In this document: one piece after another, positions 1 to 7,865 of the stretch
Layout: every line of letters starts with the position of its first letter
Position numbering within the stretch: position 1 is the first letter of the stretch
Source of the DNA: Streptomyces regalis
GTDB taxonomy: Bacteria > Actinomycetota > Actinomycetes > Streptomycetales > Streptomycetaceae
Direction of reading: 5' to 3'
Length of the DNA stretch: 64,000 bases
Assembly (NCBI RefSeq): GCF_001509475.1
Contig: NZ_LLZG01000243.1
Location: forward strand, 1 to 64,000
The notes under the pieces: generated by a model
Databases searched by the model: none
Told to the model about the DNA's origin: nothing
Seen by the model: the letters and a program-made list of their open reading frames with translations, nothing else
Program-made: the position numbers and the translations under genes

Positions 1-2240
1 CCCCTGGGGGCGGGGGCCGGGGTGGCCTTCGCGGCGCGGGTGGCGACCGGGGCGTTTGATTCCTCCGTGGGTTCGGAGGTCTCCGACTGGCGCGAGGTGG
101 GCTGCGGTTCGGGGGCGGCCTCGTCGGCGGATGCGTCGGGATTCGTGCTCGGTGCCAGGGTGTCGGCGGCAGGGGCCTCCGCGGTGTCCGGCCGGCTCGG
201 GCCGGGGGCGAGGCCCTCCGACTCTGTGGTGGCGGTCGCTTCGGCGGCGGGGCGCGGCTGGCGGGGCCGGGGGACCGCGGCGGCTGTCTGGCGGACGGCG
301 CCCGCGCCGCCGAGGGCCTTGGCCTGGTCCACGGAGGTGGACACGGTCTCCGGAGCCGAGGGTTCGGCCGCGGGGTGCGGGGCGCCCTCTCCTCCGGCGG
401 AAGTATCGCTTCCCGGTTCCGCCGTTTCGGGGTCAGGGGTGGTCGGCTCCGGAGTGGTGTCCTCCGGGGCCGGGCTCGTGTCGCGAGCGCCGCCTTCGGT
501 CTCGGGGGCCGGGGTGTCCTCGGGAGCCGGGCCGATCTCCTGGTCGAGGGGCTGCTCGTCCTGCAGGTCACGGGTGGCCTGCTCGGCCGCTTCGTCCGGG
601 AACGCGGCGTCGCTGACGTCCGCCTCGGCGTCCTCCTGGGCGGTTTCCGCCTCCCGCTGCTCCTCGACCTTGTCGGCCTTGGTGGGCGGTGGAGCCGGGA
701 AGCTCGGGGCCTGCTGCTCGGTGCTGGATCCCGGGGTCAGCTCGTCGGCGGTGGGGACGCCGGAGACGTCCAGGTCGGAGCTGGGGAGGAAGTCGTCGGG
801 CTTGAGTTCGACGTCCCAGGCGCTGTTCTTCTTGGGCTCCGCGTCCTGGGCCCCTTCGGAGCCGGGATCGGCGATGTCAGTCTCGGACATCGCGTCGGGG
901 TCGAGGCCGAGGGGGAGCTCGTCTTCGGCGGGTTCGTCGGACTCCCCGCCCTGGGCGCTCTCCTGGTCGCGGGTCGCGGCCTCGTCCTCGGCCTCCGTTT
1001 CCTTGCCCGGGGTGACGGATTCGGACGGGCCGTCCTGTTCCTTGTCCTCCGACTCCTGCTTCTGCTCCTCCTCGCGGGTCCTGCGCTCCTCGCGTGCGTC
1101 CTTGTCCCCCTCGGCGTCCTGCTCCTCGCTGGCCGCCTCGGACTCGGCGCTCTGCCCGGCGGACTGACTCTCCTCAGCCCGACGCTGCCCCTGCGGGGAG
1201 GCGGAGGAGGCCGAGGACGAGGGTGCGGGGACTGCGCCCCGCGCGGTGGCCTCGGCGGACTCCCGCTCCTGCTCCTCCTCTTCCCCGGACTGTTGCCGCT
1301 CGTCCTGGGCCTGCTGCTCGGGCTTCTCCTTGGCGGGCTTCTCGCGCTCGGGCCACTTGGGACGGGCCGCGTACGCCTCGCGGTAGTACTCGATCAGTTC
1401 CAGGGCGTCCGGCAGCGGCTCGGGGACGTCGGCGGGCTCGAGGTCGTGCGGGAGCGGGTCGGCCTCCTGCTCGGCCAGCCGCTCCAGCAGGCGGTCGTAC
1501 TCGCTGGTGAGCAGCCGTACTTCCAGCCGGTCGAGGACGAGCTCCTGCAGGTACGGGGACATGCGGGACAGCTCGACTCGAACGCGGCCGGAGAGGTCGG
1601 CCGGGTCGCCGCGCAGGGAGCGCAGGACGCCGTTGGTCAGCCGGTCCACCAGGGTGGCCGGGTCGAGCTGTTCGGCGCGGATCCGGTCGGCGTCGACCGT
1701 GGCGTAGCGGAGCCAGCCGGGGGTGGTCTGACCCGGGTCGATGTCGGGGCCGAGGGCCGGGCTCTCGCCGCGTACGGTCTGCTGGGCGGTCTGTTCGGCC
1801 TCCCGCTCGATGGGTTCGTGGGGCAGGCTGACCGCGCCCGGGTCACGGCCGACCCGCAGCGCACCCAGGCCGTGCGGATTCTGCAGGGTGTGCAGGACCT
1901 CGTGGGCGACAAGGCGCCGGCCCTCGGCGGTACCGGGGGCGTAGGCGCCCTCCCGGAAGAAGATGTCCTGGCCGACGGCGACCGCGTCAGCGCCCAGCAG
2001 CTCGGTGAGCGCGCCCGCGTCCCGGTCGGTGTGCAGCCGTACCCGGCTGAGGTCCTGGCCGAGCTGTTCCTCCAGCTCCCGGCGCTCGCCGGGGTCCAGC
2101 GGCAACCCGGCACCGCTGACGATGTCCTTGGGCTCCGGGGTACGGGACGCGGCGGCCCGCTCCTGCTCCCTGCGCTTGCGGCGCTTGGCGGCCGCCGAGG
2201 ACGTACGGGCGTTCTGGCCCGCGTCGTGGGTGCTGCTCAT
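1..2240 (-). CDS. DUF4157-domain (eCIS core) protein, 3' end beyond window
   Basis: The frame is open from the ATG at 2240 to the left edge (746 codons seen), so the C-terminus is missing. The start overlaps the previous stop as ATGA, implying translational coupling. Residues about 35-150 look like the DUF4157 putative metallopeptidase domain found in eCIS loci, with the zinc-type motif H113-E-V-L-H117 in AHEVLHTLQ. From about residue 240 the protein is low complexity: Glu, Gln, Asp, Pro, Ala and Thr rich, and probably disordered. In eCIS loci such proteins are thought to be cargo or accessory factors; its role here is inferred from position at the end of the operon. The N-terminus carries a Lys/Arg cluster (AAKRRKRREQER). 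Whether the HExxH is active, and whether a toxin domain follows to the left, cannot be seen. Confidence 0.85.
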   Translation of the reverse strand, partial: MSSTHDAGQNARTSSAAAKRRKRREQERAAASRTPEPKDIVSGAGLPLDPGERRELEEQLGQDLSRVRLHTDRDAGALTELLGADAVAVGQDIFFREGAYAPGTAEGRRLVAHEVLHTLQNPHGLGALRVGRDPGAVSLPHEPIEREAEQTAQQTVRGESPALGPDIDPGQTTPGWLRYATVDADRIRAEQLDPATLVDRLTNGVLRSLRGDPADLSGRVRVELSRMSPYLQELVLDRLEVRLLTSEYDRLLERLAEQEADPLPHDLEPADVPEPLPDALELIEYYREAYAARPKWPEREKPAKEKPEQQAQDERQQSGEEEEQERESAEATARGAVPAPSSSASSASPQGQRRAEESQSAGQSAESEAASEEQDAEGDKDAREERRTREEEQKQESEDKEQDGPSESVTPGKETEAEDEAATRDQESAQGGESDEPAEDELPLGLDPDAMSETDIADPGSEGAQDAEPKKNSAWDVELKPDDFLPSSDLDVSGVPTADELTPGSSTEQQAPSFPAPPPTKADKVEEQREAETAQEDAEADVSDAAFPDEAAEQATRDLQDEQPLDQEIGPAPEDTPAPETEGGARDTSPAPEDTTPEPTTPDPETAEPGSDTSAGGEGAPHPAAEPSAPETVSTSVDQAKALGGAGAVRQTAAAVPRPRQPRPAAEATATTESEGLAPGPSRPDTAEAPAADTLAPSTNPDASADEAAPEPQPTSRQSETSEPTEESNAPVATRAAKATPAPAPR

Positions 2241-2581
2241 CGGCGCCGCCCGGAGCGGTCGGCGGCGGTGTCCGGCTCCCGGCCCTGGCCCGACAGACCC
2301 GCGTGGACGGCCCGGGCCAGGGCCTGGCCGATCCTGACCGGCGAGGTGGTGGCGGGCAGGGGCGGCAGGTGGGTGAGGGCGTCGATGACGCGATCGGTGC
2401 CGTCCGCCACCAGCGGAACACCCTCGTCCCGCACGAGCCGGGTGAGTTCGCTCTGGAAGACCGCCGACACCAGGTCCGGGTCGGTGCCGGGGCCGAAGCC
2501 GCCGAGGGCCAGCTCGCCGATCTCCACTCGGACGGTGCTCTGCTGCTCGGGTGCGGGTGTCCGCGGCTCGTTCAGACCCAT
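2237..2581 (-). CDS. small eCIS-operon protein of unknown function
   Basis: This 114-residue protein is squeezed between the AAA+ ATPase gene (10-base overlap at its start) and the DUF4157 gene (ATGA overlap at its end), so it is surely translated as part of the operon. It is acidic to neutral in the middle, with a stretch beginning VRVEIGELALGGFG that looks like a short beta/alpha domain, and an Arg-rich end (RSGRRR). No catalytic motif, signal peptide or membrane segment is visible. I do not recognise the family. A role as a partner or chaperone of the ATPase or the DUF4157 protein is only suggested by the overlaps. Confidence 0.75.
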   Translation of the reverse strand: MGLNEPRTPAPEQQSTVRVEIGELALGGFGPGTDPDLVSAVFQSELTRLVRDEGVPLVADGTDRVIDALTHLPPLPATTSPVRIGQALARAVHAGLSGQGREPDTAADRSGRRR

Positions 2582-4557
2582 CCGTGCACCTCCGAGGGCG
2601 TCAGAGAGCGTTCCAGCTTCAGGTATTCGGTGCGGGCGGCGGCGAGCATGTGCCGCATCTGCAGGCGGTCGCCCTCTTCGGCGGCGAGGAAGGCACCGGA
2701 CAGCGCGATGTTGCGGATCGAGCCGCCCGCCACGGTGAGCCGGGCCAGCAGATCGGGGTCGAGATCCTTGGTGGGGGCCTGGGCGGGCAGCACCCGCCGC
2801 CAGATCTCGGCGCGCTCGTCCACGCCGGGGAAGGGAAAGTCGACGACGAAGCGGATGCGGCGCATGAAGGCCGGGTCGAGGGCCTTCTTCATGTTGGTGG
2901 TGAGGATGGCCAGGCCCCGGTACGCCTCCATCCGCATCAGCAGGTAGCTGACTTCGAGGTTGGCGTAGCGGTCGTGGCTGTCCTTGACCTCACTGCGGCG
3001 GCCGAAGAGCGCGTCGGCCTCGTCGAACAGGAGCAGGGCGCCGCCGCGTTCGGCGGCGTCGAAGACCTTGCGGAGGTTCTTCTCGGTCTCGCCGATGTAT
3101 TTGCTGACCACCTGGGAGAGGTCGATGATGAACAGATCGAGGCCCAGTTCCTTGGCCATCACCTCCGCGGCCAGCGTCTTTCCGGTGCCGGAGCCGCCCG
3201 CGAAGAGCGCGGTGACGCCGAGGCCGCGGCGCAGGGTCCCGGCGAAGCCCCACTCCTGGTAGACGGTGGCGCGCCGGCGGACATGGGCGACGATCTCGCG
3301 CAGGACGCGGGAGTGCCGTTCGGCGAGGACGAGGTCGCCCCAGCCTGCCTCGGGCTCGATCCGCCGCCCCAGCTCGTCCAGGCCGACGCGGGCCTCGGTG
3401 AGCCCGGCCTGCCACAGCAGTTGGGCGGCGTCCGGACCCTCCTTCCCGGCACCGGCGGTGGGCAGGTCGCGGCGGACGGTGGCGGCGGCGGAGCGGACGA
3501 GGTGCGGGGGGAGCTGGAACTGGGCTGTCAGGGTGCGGAGTTGGGCAGGCAGCACATCCGGTACGTCGGCGAGGGCGTCCTGCCAGAGGGCGAGGTGTTC
3601 ATCCTCGCTGAGAGCGGGGACAGGCACGCGCTCGCCACGGGTGTGGGCGCTGGGAGCCGGTTCCTGGCTGGAAACGGCGAGCGGGACGCCGGCCGAGGCG
3701 ATGAACGCGTCGGTGGCGGCGGCCTGTTCGCGTTCGAGTCCGCCGGTCTCCAGGAGGAGCGCGGCGGGCAGGAGGATCGCCTCTCGCTGCCACAGGCGGG
3801 CGAAGCGGTCGCGTTCCGCCGGGTCGGTGGGTACGTCCTCGGCCGCCATCGTGTACAGGCCGAGGCCGGTGCCGGCGGCGGCCGCGGCCGCGATGTCGGC
3901 GCGGCTGCGGACGTCGCCGCCGACGAGCTCGACGCGGAGCGGGGCGTCGGCCCGGGGCGCGGACCAGCCCGCCGCGACTCGTTCGGCGGCCCGCTTGTAG
4001 GAGACGGGGAGACTGTCCGGCGCCGGGGTGCGGCGCAGCATGCCGTGCAGGCGGGCGTCGAGGTAAGGGGAGCCGAGCAGGAAGTGCAGGATGCGCTCGT
4101 CGAGCCGGAGCCGGGTCGTCGTGAGCCGGGACTCGTCGTCCAGCTCGATCAGTCGCCAGCGGCGCAGCGGGGCGACGGGGGTGAGGGCGCTCCAGTGTGG
4201 TTCGGTCAGGGCGGCCAGGGCCAGGGCGAAGGTGGGGTGAGCACGGCCTGGGTCCCCGGTGGCTGCGGCGCACCGGTTCGCGGTGCTGGGGTCGAGCTCG
4301 GCGGCGGCGGTGAGCAGGATGACGTCGCGTTCGAAGGAGCTCAGGCTGAAGCAGGCGGTGAGGGCTTCCAGAGTGGGCGGTGCGGGGGCGGCCGTCCGAG
4401 GCCCGCCTTTATCGTCGCCATCGCTGTCGCCGTCGCTGTTGCCGCTGCGGGCGGCCAGCCGGTCGAGGCGTGCGAGGACGGCGCGCACGGCCCCGGCCAG
4501 AGCCGTGCCGTCCGTCCCGGGCCCGGTTGTCCGTGCGGTGCCCTGATGGGTGTTCAT
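2572..4557 (-). CDS. eCIS-associated AAA+ ATPase (Pvc15-like)
   Basis: A 661-residue cytosolic ATPase. The N-terminal 420 residues are a family-specific, mostly helical region. The AAA+ module lies at about 430-620, with Walker A GGSGTGKT near 452-459, Walker B LLLFDEADALF near 505-515, and the usual AAA arginine region (RRIRFVVDFPFPG). AAA+ proteins of this type are constant members of eCIS loci (Pvc15 in the Photorhabdus virulence cassette), where they are proposed to act in assembly or cargo loading. The start has a purine-rich GGAGAAG ribosome site. It lies 32 bases after the DUF4255 gene and overlaps the next small gene by 10 bases. A DDKGG run near residue 50 follows a (GD)n stretch encoded by short repeats. 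Confidence 0.9.
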   Translation of the reverse strand: MNTHQGTARTTGPGTDGTALAGAVRAVLARLDRLAARSGNSDGDSDGDDKGGPRTAAPAPPTLEALTACFSLSSFERDVILLTAAAELDPSTANRCAAATGDPGRAHPTFALALAALTEPHWSALTPVAPLRRWRLIELDDESRLTTTRLRLDERILHFLLGSPYLDARLHGMLRRTPAPDSLPVSYKRAAERVAAGWSAPRADAPLRVELVGGDVRSRADIAAAAAAGTGLGLYTMAAEDVPTDPAERDRFARLWQREAILLPAALLLETGGLEREQAAATDAFIASAGVPLAVSSQEPAPSAHTRGERVPVPALSEDEHLALWQDALADVPDVLPAQLRTLTAQFQLPPHLVRSAAATVRRDLPTAGAGKEGPDAAQLLWQAGLTEARVGLDELGRRIEPEAGWGDLVLAERHSRVLREIVAHVRRRATVYQEWGFAGTLRRGLGVTALFAGGSGTGKTLAAEVMAKELGLDLFIIDLSQVVSKYIGETEKNLRKVFDAAERGGALLLFDEADALFGRRSEVKDSHDRYANLEVSYLLMRMEAYRGLAILTTNMKKALDPAFMRRIRFVVDFPFPGVDERAEIWRRVLPAQAPTKDLDPDLLARLTVAGGSIRNIALSGAFLAAEEGDRLQMRHMLAAARTEYLKLERSLTPSEVHGWV

Positions 4558-4589
4558 ACCGTCTTCTCCCCCGCTGTGCGCACTGTGCT

Positions 4590-5543
4590 TCAGCTCTCCT
4601 GGTCCCCGGCCGCATCGGATACGGCCGCGTCGGATCCGGCCGCATCGGATCCACTGGTCCCGGACGGCTTGCGGGAACGAGTTGAGCCGGCCGTCTTCCT
4701 GGCGGTGGCTGTCTTGGCGGCAGCCTTCCTGGCCGGTTCAGCCTTCTTCGGCGGTTCGGCTTTCCTGGCCGCTTCAGCCTTCTTCGCCGGCTGTGCCTTC
4801 TTCTCCGGCGGCGCCTTCTTGGCAGCGGCGGGCCCCGCCGTGTCCCCCGTCCCGTTCCCGGCAGCCTGCTGTGGAACGGGGGCGGTGCCCGCCGGAGCAG
4901 GGCCTGGCGCTCCCGGCGGCGCCGGGGCGTTTGGGGCGCCGAAGGGCAGGGCGCGGACGGTGTGTTCCTCCACGGGTTTGGCCGGGACAGGCTTCTCCCG
5001 GCCCTCGATCAGCACCAGTGACCCCTGGTAGGCGACCGACAGCGAGTACGGCGTCTGGTGGAGCATTCCCCAGAGCTTGGAGGTCTCGTCGATGTCCAGC
5101 TGAGTGGGGGTGAACCGCACCCGCTGCTCCGAGTCGGCCAGGTCGCTTCCGGCCAGGTACGGCCGTTCGCCCGCCGCCGCGATCACATCGGCCGGGAGGA
5201 TGGGGATCTCATGCAGCGTTCGTACGACGCAGCCGATCAGCCGCTGGCCGACCAGCTCGTTCTCCTCTCCATAGGCGCTGATCACGTAGTGCAGGTCCAT
5301 GGCGGCTGCCGGGCGCTTGACCAGGGTGCCTTGGGAACTGCGGGTGGGCAGGTCGTTGTTGCGCAGGGAGGCGTTGGGAGTGACCTGGTAGAGAAAGACG
5401 GTGATGGTCGGGTCGGTGGGCGGCTCGGCCGGTGGCTTGCGGGTCTCCACGGAGACCGCCATGTCGATCTCGGGCCGCAGGTTGTTCTCGATCAACAGCG
5501 CGAGAGCCTGGGTGACATGGGCGATGGCGAGAGCGTTGCTCAT
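4590..5543 (-). CDS. DUF4255 / Pvc16-type tube-terminator protein with lysine-rich tail
   Basis: Residues 1 to about 185 match the DUF4255 (Pvc16 N-terminal) type: it opens MSNALAIAHVTQALALLIEN, continues with DPTITVFLYQVTPNASLRNND, and ends near SVAYQGSLVLIEG. In eCIS particles this family caps the tube/sheath distal end. After a Pro/Ala/Gly linker (about 200-245) comes a tail of roughly 70 residues made of KKA, KKAEPA and ARKA units followed by SDAAG repeats, resembling histone H1 or HU tails. The tail is encoded by imperfect short repeats. The start has a GAGGAA site 9 bases upstream. It follows the 250-residue protein by 70 bases and precedes the ATPase by 32. The fold assignment is good; the function of the tail is unknown. 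Confidence 0.88.
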   Translation of the reverse strand: MSNALAIAHVTQALALLIENNLRPEIDMAVSVETRKPPAEPPTDPTITVFLYQVTPNASLRNNDLPTRSSQGTLVKRPAAAMDLHYVISAYGEENELVGQRLIGCVVRTLHEIPILPADVIAAAGERPYLAGSDLADSEQRVRFTPTQLDIDETSKLWGMLHQTPYSLSVAYQGSLVLIEGREKPVPAKPVEEHTVRALPFGAPNAPAPPGAPGPAPAGTAPVPQQAAGNGTGDTAGPAAAKKAPPEKKAQPAKKAEAARKAEPPKKAEPARKAAAKTATARKTAGSTRSRKPSGTSGSDAAGSDAAVSDAAGDQES

Positions 5544-5613
5544 GGCGTCGGTTCCTCGGTCCCTCTCGTCCTGCTCATCCGTCTCGTCCGTTCGGTACGG
5601 CTGTCCGTGCCGC

Positions 5614-6366
5614 TCACTGGCGTCCCCGTCCCAGGTACTCCGCCAGGCTCACCGTGGTCTCCGGCCGCCCTGTGGTCCGCGGCCGCTGCCGGCCGCCGCC
5701 CTGGGGCGTTCCGGCCGCCGTCACCTCCAGCCGCCCGATCTGCACCTGCACCACCCGCTCGGTCCCGCGTCCGGGGCGCCGGGCCGCGACCTGCCGCGCG
5801 GCGTCCCGGGCGGCCGCCGTGTCCGCGCTGCTGGGCAGTAGCGCCGACACGGCCGCTGGTGAAGCGGCGCCCGTGCCCGGGGGGATGGACACGGGCGCCG
5901 CGCTCGGGGAGGTGTCCCGCTCCGTGATCCCCCGTACTGCCGTGCGGCGCGCGGCGTCGGGGACCGGCCGGGGACCGGGCGTGATCGGCGTGGCGGGCCG
6001 CAGCAGTGACACCTCCGGCAGGGCGGGCGCATCCGGGCGGGCTGCGGCGTCGTGCGGCGCCGGGTCCCGCTCCATCCGTACGACCGTCCGCTCCCGCTCG
6101 GTGCGCACCTCGTGAACGGCCGGGTGCGCCGTGCTCTCCCGCGGCGCGGGAGAGGGGGTGGAGACGGGCCACAAGGGCTCGGTGTCGTTCGGATCCGGGG
6201 CCGCGCCCCGGACCGCCTCGATCCGTTCGAACGGCCCCGCCAGCCGAGGCCGGACGCGTGCCACGCCCGGGCGCGGCGCGGCGGCCGGTGCGTGCCGGGC
6301 GAGCAGCCGGTCGAGGAAGTCGGGCGCCGGGATGTCCCCCGGCCGGTCTCCGGAAGGGTCAGACAT
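5614..6366 (-). CDS. Pro/Ala/Arg-rich eCIS-operon protein
   Basis: The start at 6366 (MSDPSGDRPGDIPAPDFLDR) overlaps the upstream gene by eight bases, so it is read as coupled. The 250 residues are strongly Pro, Ala, Arg and Thr rich and probably disordered, apart from a short N-terminal helix (APDFLDRLLARH) and a conserved-looking end (VQVQIGRLEVTAAG followed by VSLAEYLGRGRQ). Such linker proteins with a short C-terminal motif are frequent in Streptomyces eCIS operons between the tube and cap genes. I do not assign a function. A longer in-frame start at 6477 exists but would overlap the neighbour by more than 100 bases and has no clear ribosome site. Confidence 0.7.
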   Translation of the reverse strand: MSDPSGDRPGDIPAPDFLDRLLARHAPAAAPRPGVARVRPRLAGPFERIEAVRGAAPDPNDTEPLWPVSTPSPAPRESTAHPAVHEVRTERERTVVRMERDPAPHDAAARPDAPALPEVSLLRPATPITPGPRPVPDAARRTAVRGITERDTSPSAAPVSIPPGTGAASPAAVSALLPSSADTAAARDAARQVAARRPGRGTERVVQVQIGRLEVTAAGTPQGGGRQRPRTTGRPETTVSLAEYLGRGRQ

Positions 6367-7093
6367 CCGCACACAGCTCCAGGTAGTAGCGGCGCCGCAG
6401 CGGGCTGAGCGCCAGGATCTCCGGCTCGCTCCAGCCGTACGCGGTGGCGAGCAGATGGACGTCCAGGAGCAAGTCACGTGCCCAGGCGTCCAGTTCGGTC
6501 CACAGGTAGGAGGCGATGTCCAGCTCGGCCCGGGTGGCCGCGCCGCACTCGGGGCAGGCGATGCTGAGCGTCACGTCGGCGCCCGGGTCCGCCGCTTCGA
6601 CCGCCTCGGCGATCCGGCGCTGCACGGCGGCGGGCAGTTCCTCGGCCGGGACCGGGACTCCGTCCCGTGCAGCCGTCACGAGGCATCGGACGAGCAGCGC
6701 CCTGCGCGGGTCGTCGGCCCGGGCCGCGGCTGTCAGGTCGGCGACGCCGGGCACCCGGAACTCGGCCTCCCAGCCGTGCTCGGTGATCCGCACCACGGGC
6801 TCACCGCGTACGGCCAGGCTCCGGGTGAACTCCCCGGCGTCCAGCTCGAACTCCATGTCCTCGCCGCACGCGCCGCACGCCAGGCGCACCTGCATGCGCT
6901 CGCCGAACAGGGCCCGGCGCAGTGCGAACAGGTCCGCCTCACGTTCGCCCACCGGCAGCGACAGAAGCGCCTCCGGCTCGCCGCCCAGCTCCGGGCGGGC
7001 GGCGCGATGCAGCAGCAGGGCACGCCCGGCCGGTGCCCGGCCGAGCCCGGCCTCCCAGGTGGCCAGGAAGTCGGCCGCCCGAGTGATCGCCAT
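6359..7093 (-). CDS. CxxC-containing eCIS accessory protein (baseplate/assembly-like)
   Basis: A 244-residue protein encoded between the tube gene and the Pro-rich protein. It has two CxxC pairs, CGAC near residues 73-76 and CPEC near 180-183, which could form a zinc-binding or structural site. The C-terminal part (AWARDLLLDVHLLATAYGWSEPEILALSPLRRRYYLELC) is the most distinctive: it resembles T4-like phage small baseplate or tape-chaperone proteins that sit after tail tube genes and carry a W-x-E-x-E-I-L-x-L element. No signal peptide or membrane segment. The 214 bases between it and the tube gene hold an open frame on the same strand with no start codon and no obvious product. Family assignment is tentative. 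Confidence 0.75.
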   Translation of the reverse strand: MAITRAADFLATWEAGLGRAPAGRALLLHRAARPELGGEPEALLSLPVGEREADLFALRRALFGERMQVRLACGACGEDMEFELDAGEFTRSLAVRGEPVVRITEHGWEAEFRVPGVADLTAAARADDPRRALLVRCLVTAARDGVPVPAEELPAAVQRRIAEAVEAADPGADVTLSIACPECGAATRAELDIASYLWTELDAWARDLLLDVHLLATAYGWSEPEILALSPLRRRYYLELCADV

Positions 7094-7307
7094 GTCCTCC
7101 CCCGATTCCCACGTTCTTCGTCAGATCGCCTGCCGCAGATCGCCCGCCGCCAGGTCCTGTTGCGAAGATCCCGAACGCCCCGCGACGCGCTTGACCGGGT
7201 CATCCGGCTTCGCGCGAGCGGGCAGTGCCTCGACAGCACTGCGGGACCTGCCCCAGCGCCGCGGGGACCTGCCCTCCGGGTGGAGGACAGGCCTTCCGCA
7301 ACAGGCC

Positions 7308-7832
7308 CTACGCCGGATTCAGGAACGACGGCTCCTCCGGCTCCGGCACCTCGTAGTCACGCTCCCAGCCCTCGCACTCGAGCTTCAGCGACTGGATGGC
7401 CACCGCGTTGGCGTTGGCGTCCAGCTCGCCGAGGACCTGGTACTCACTGGGCCAGGTCCGGTACAGCTTGTGTGAGACGGCGACCTGACCGGCCTCGTTG
7501 AGGACCTGGATGATGATGTCCTTGCGGAAGTCGGCGAGGGACACCTCGGAGCCGAGCCCGGCGCCGACCTGCCAGACCTTGTTGGCCCAGCGGTCGAACT
7601 CGGGGTCGTGGGTGACGCCGCGCTCCAGGGTGACGCCCTCGAACTCGGAGCGGCCCGGGGACAGCCGCGGCGAGCTGGGATCGCCGCCGTGCCGGTGCTT
7701 GACGACCTCGGTGGTCCGCTTCAGCGGACTGATCTTGCTGATGCCGGCGACCGTACGACCGTCCCACAGGACCAGGAACTTGAAGTTCTTGTACGGGTCG
7801 AAGCGATGCGCGTTGACCGTGAACTCAGCCAT
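7308..7832 (-). CDS. eCIS inner tube protein (T4 gp19-like)
   Basis: At 174 residues this has the size and pattern of T4 gp19-type tail tube proteins: RFDPYKNFKFLVLWDG near the N-terminus, then VAGISKISPLKRTTEVVKHR, and a C-terminal ANAVAIQSLKLECEGWERD. These stack as hexamers inside the sheath and form the needle that is propelled on contraction. It lies 33 bases after the sheath gene and is surely co-transcribed with it. A GAGAG element precedes the ATG. Only one tube gene is visible in the window. Confidence 0.93.
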   Translation of the reverse strand: MAEFTVNAHRFDPYKNFKFLVLWDGRTVAGISKISPLKRTTEVVKHRHGGDPSSPRLSPGRSEFEGVTLERGVTHDPEFDRWANKVWQVGAGLGSEVSLADFRKDIIIQVLNEAGQVAVSHKLYRTWPSEYQVLGELDANANAVAIQSLKLECEGWERDYEVPEPEEPSFLNPA

Positions 7833-7865
7833 CGGATTCTCTCAGTTCTCCACGATTCCCCGCGC

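Noticed and set aside
375..2738. Long plus-strand open frame of 787 codons
   Set aside because: It is the antisense shadow of the DUF4157 gene; composition is Gly/Leu/Arg artefact of GC-rich third positions and no motif is present.
2551..5031. Plus-strand open frame of 826 codons across the ATPase and DUF4255 genes
   Set aside because: Antisense to two genes with clear Walker and DUF4255 motifs.
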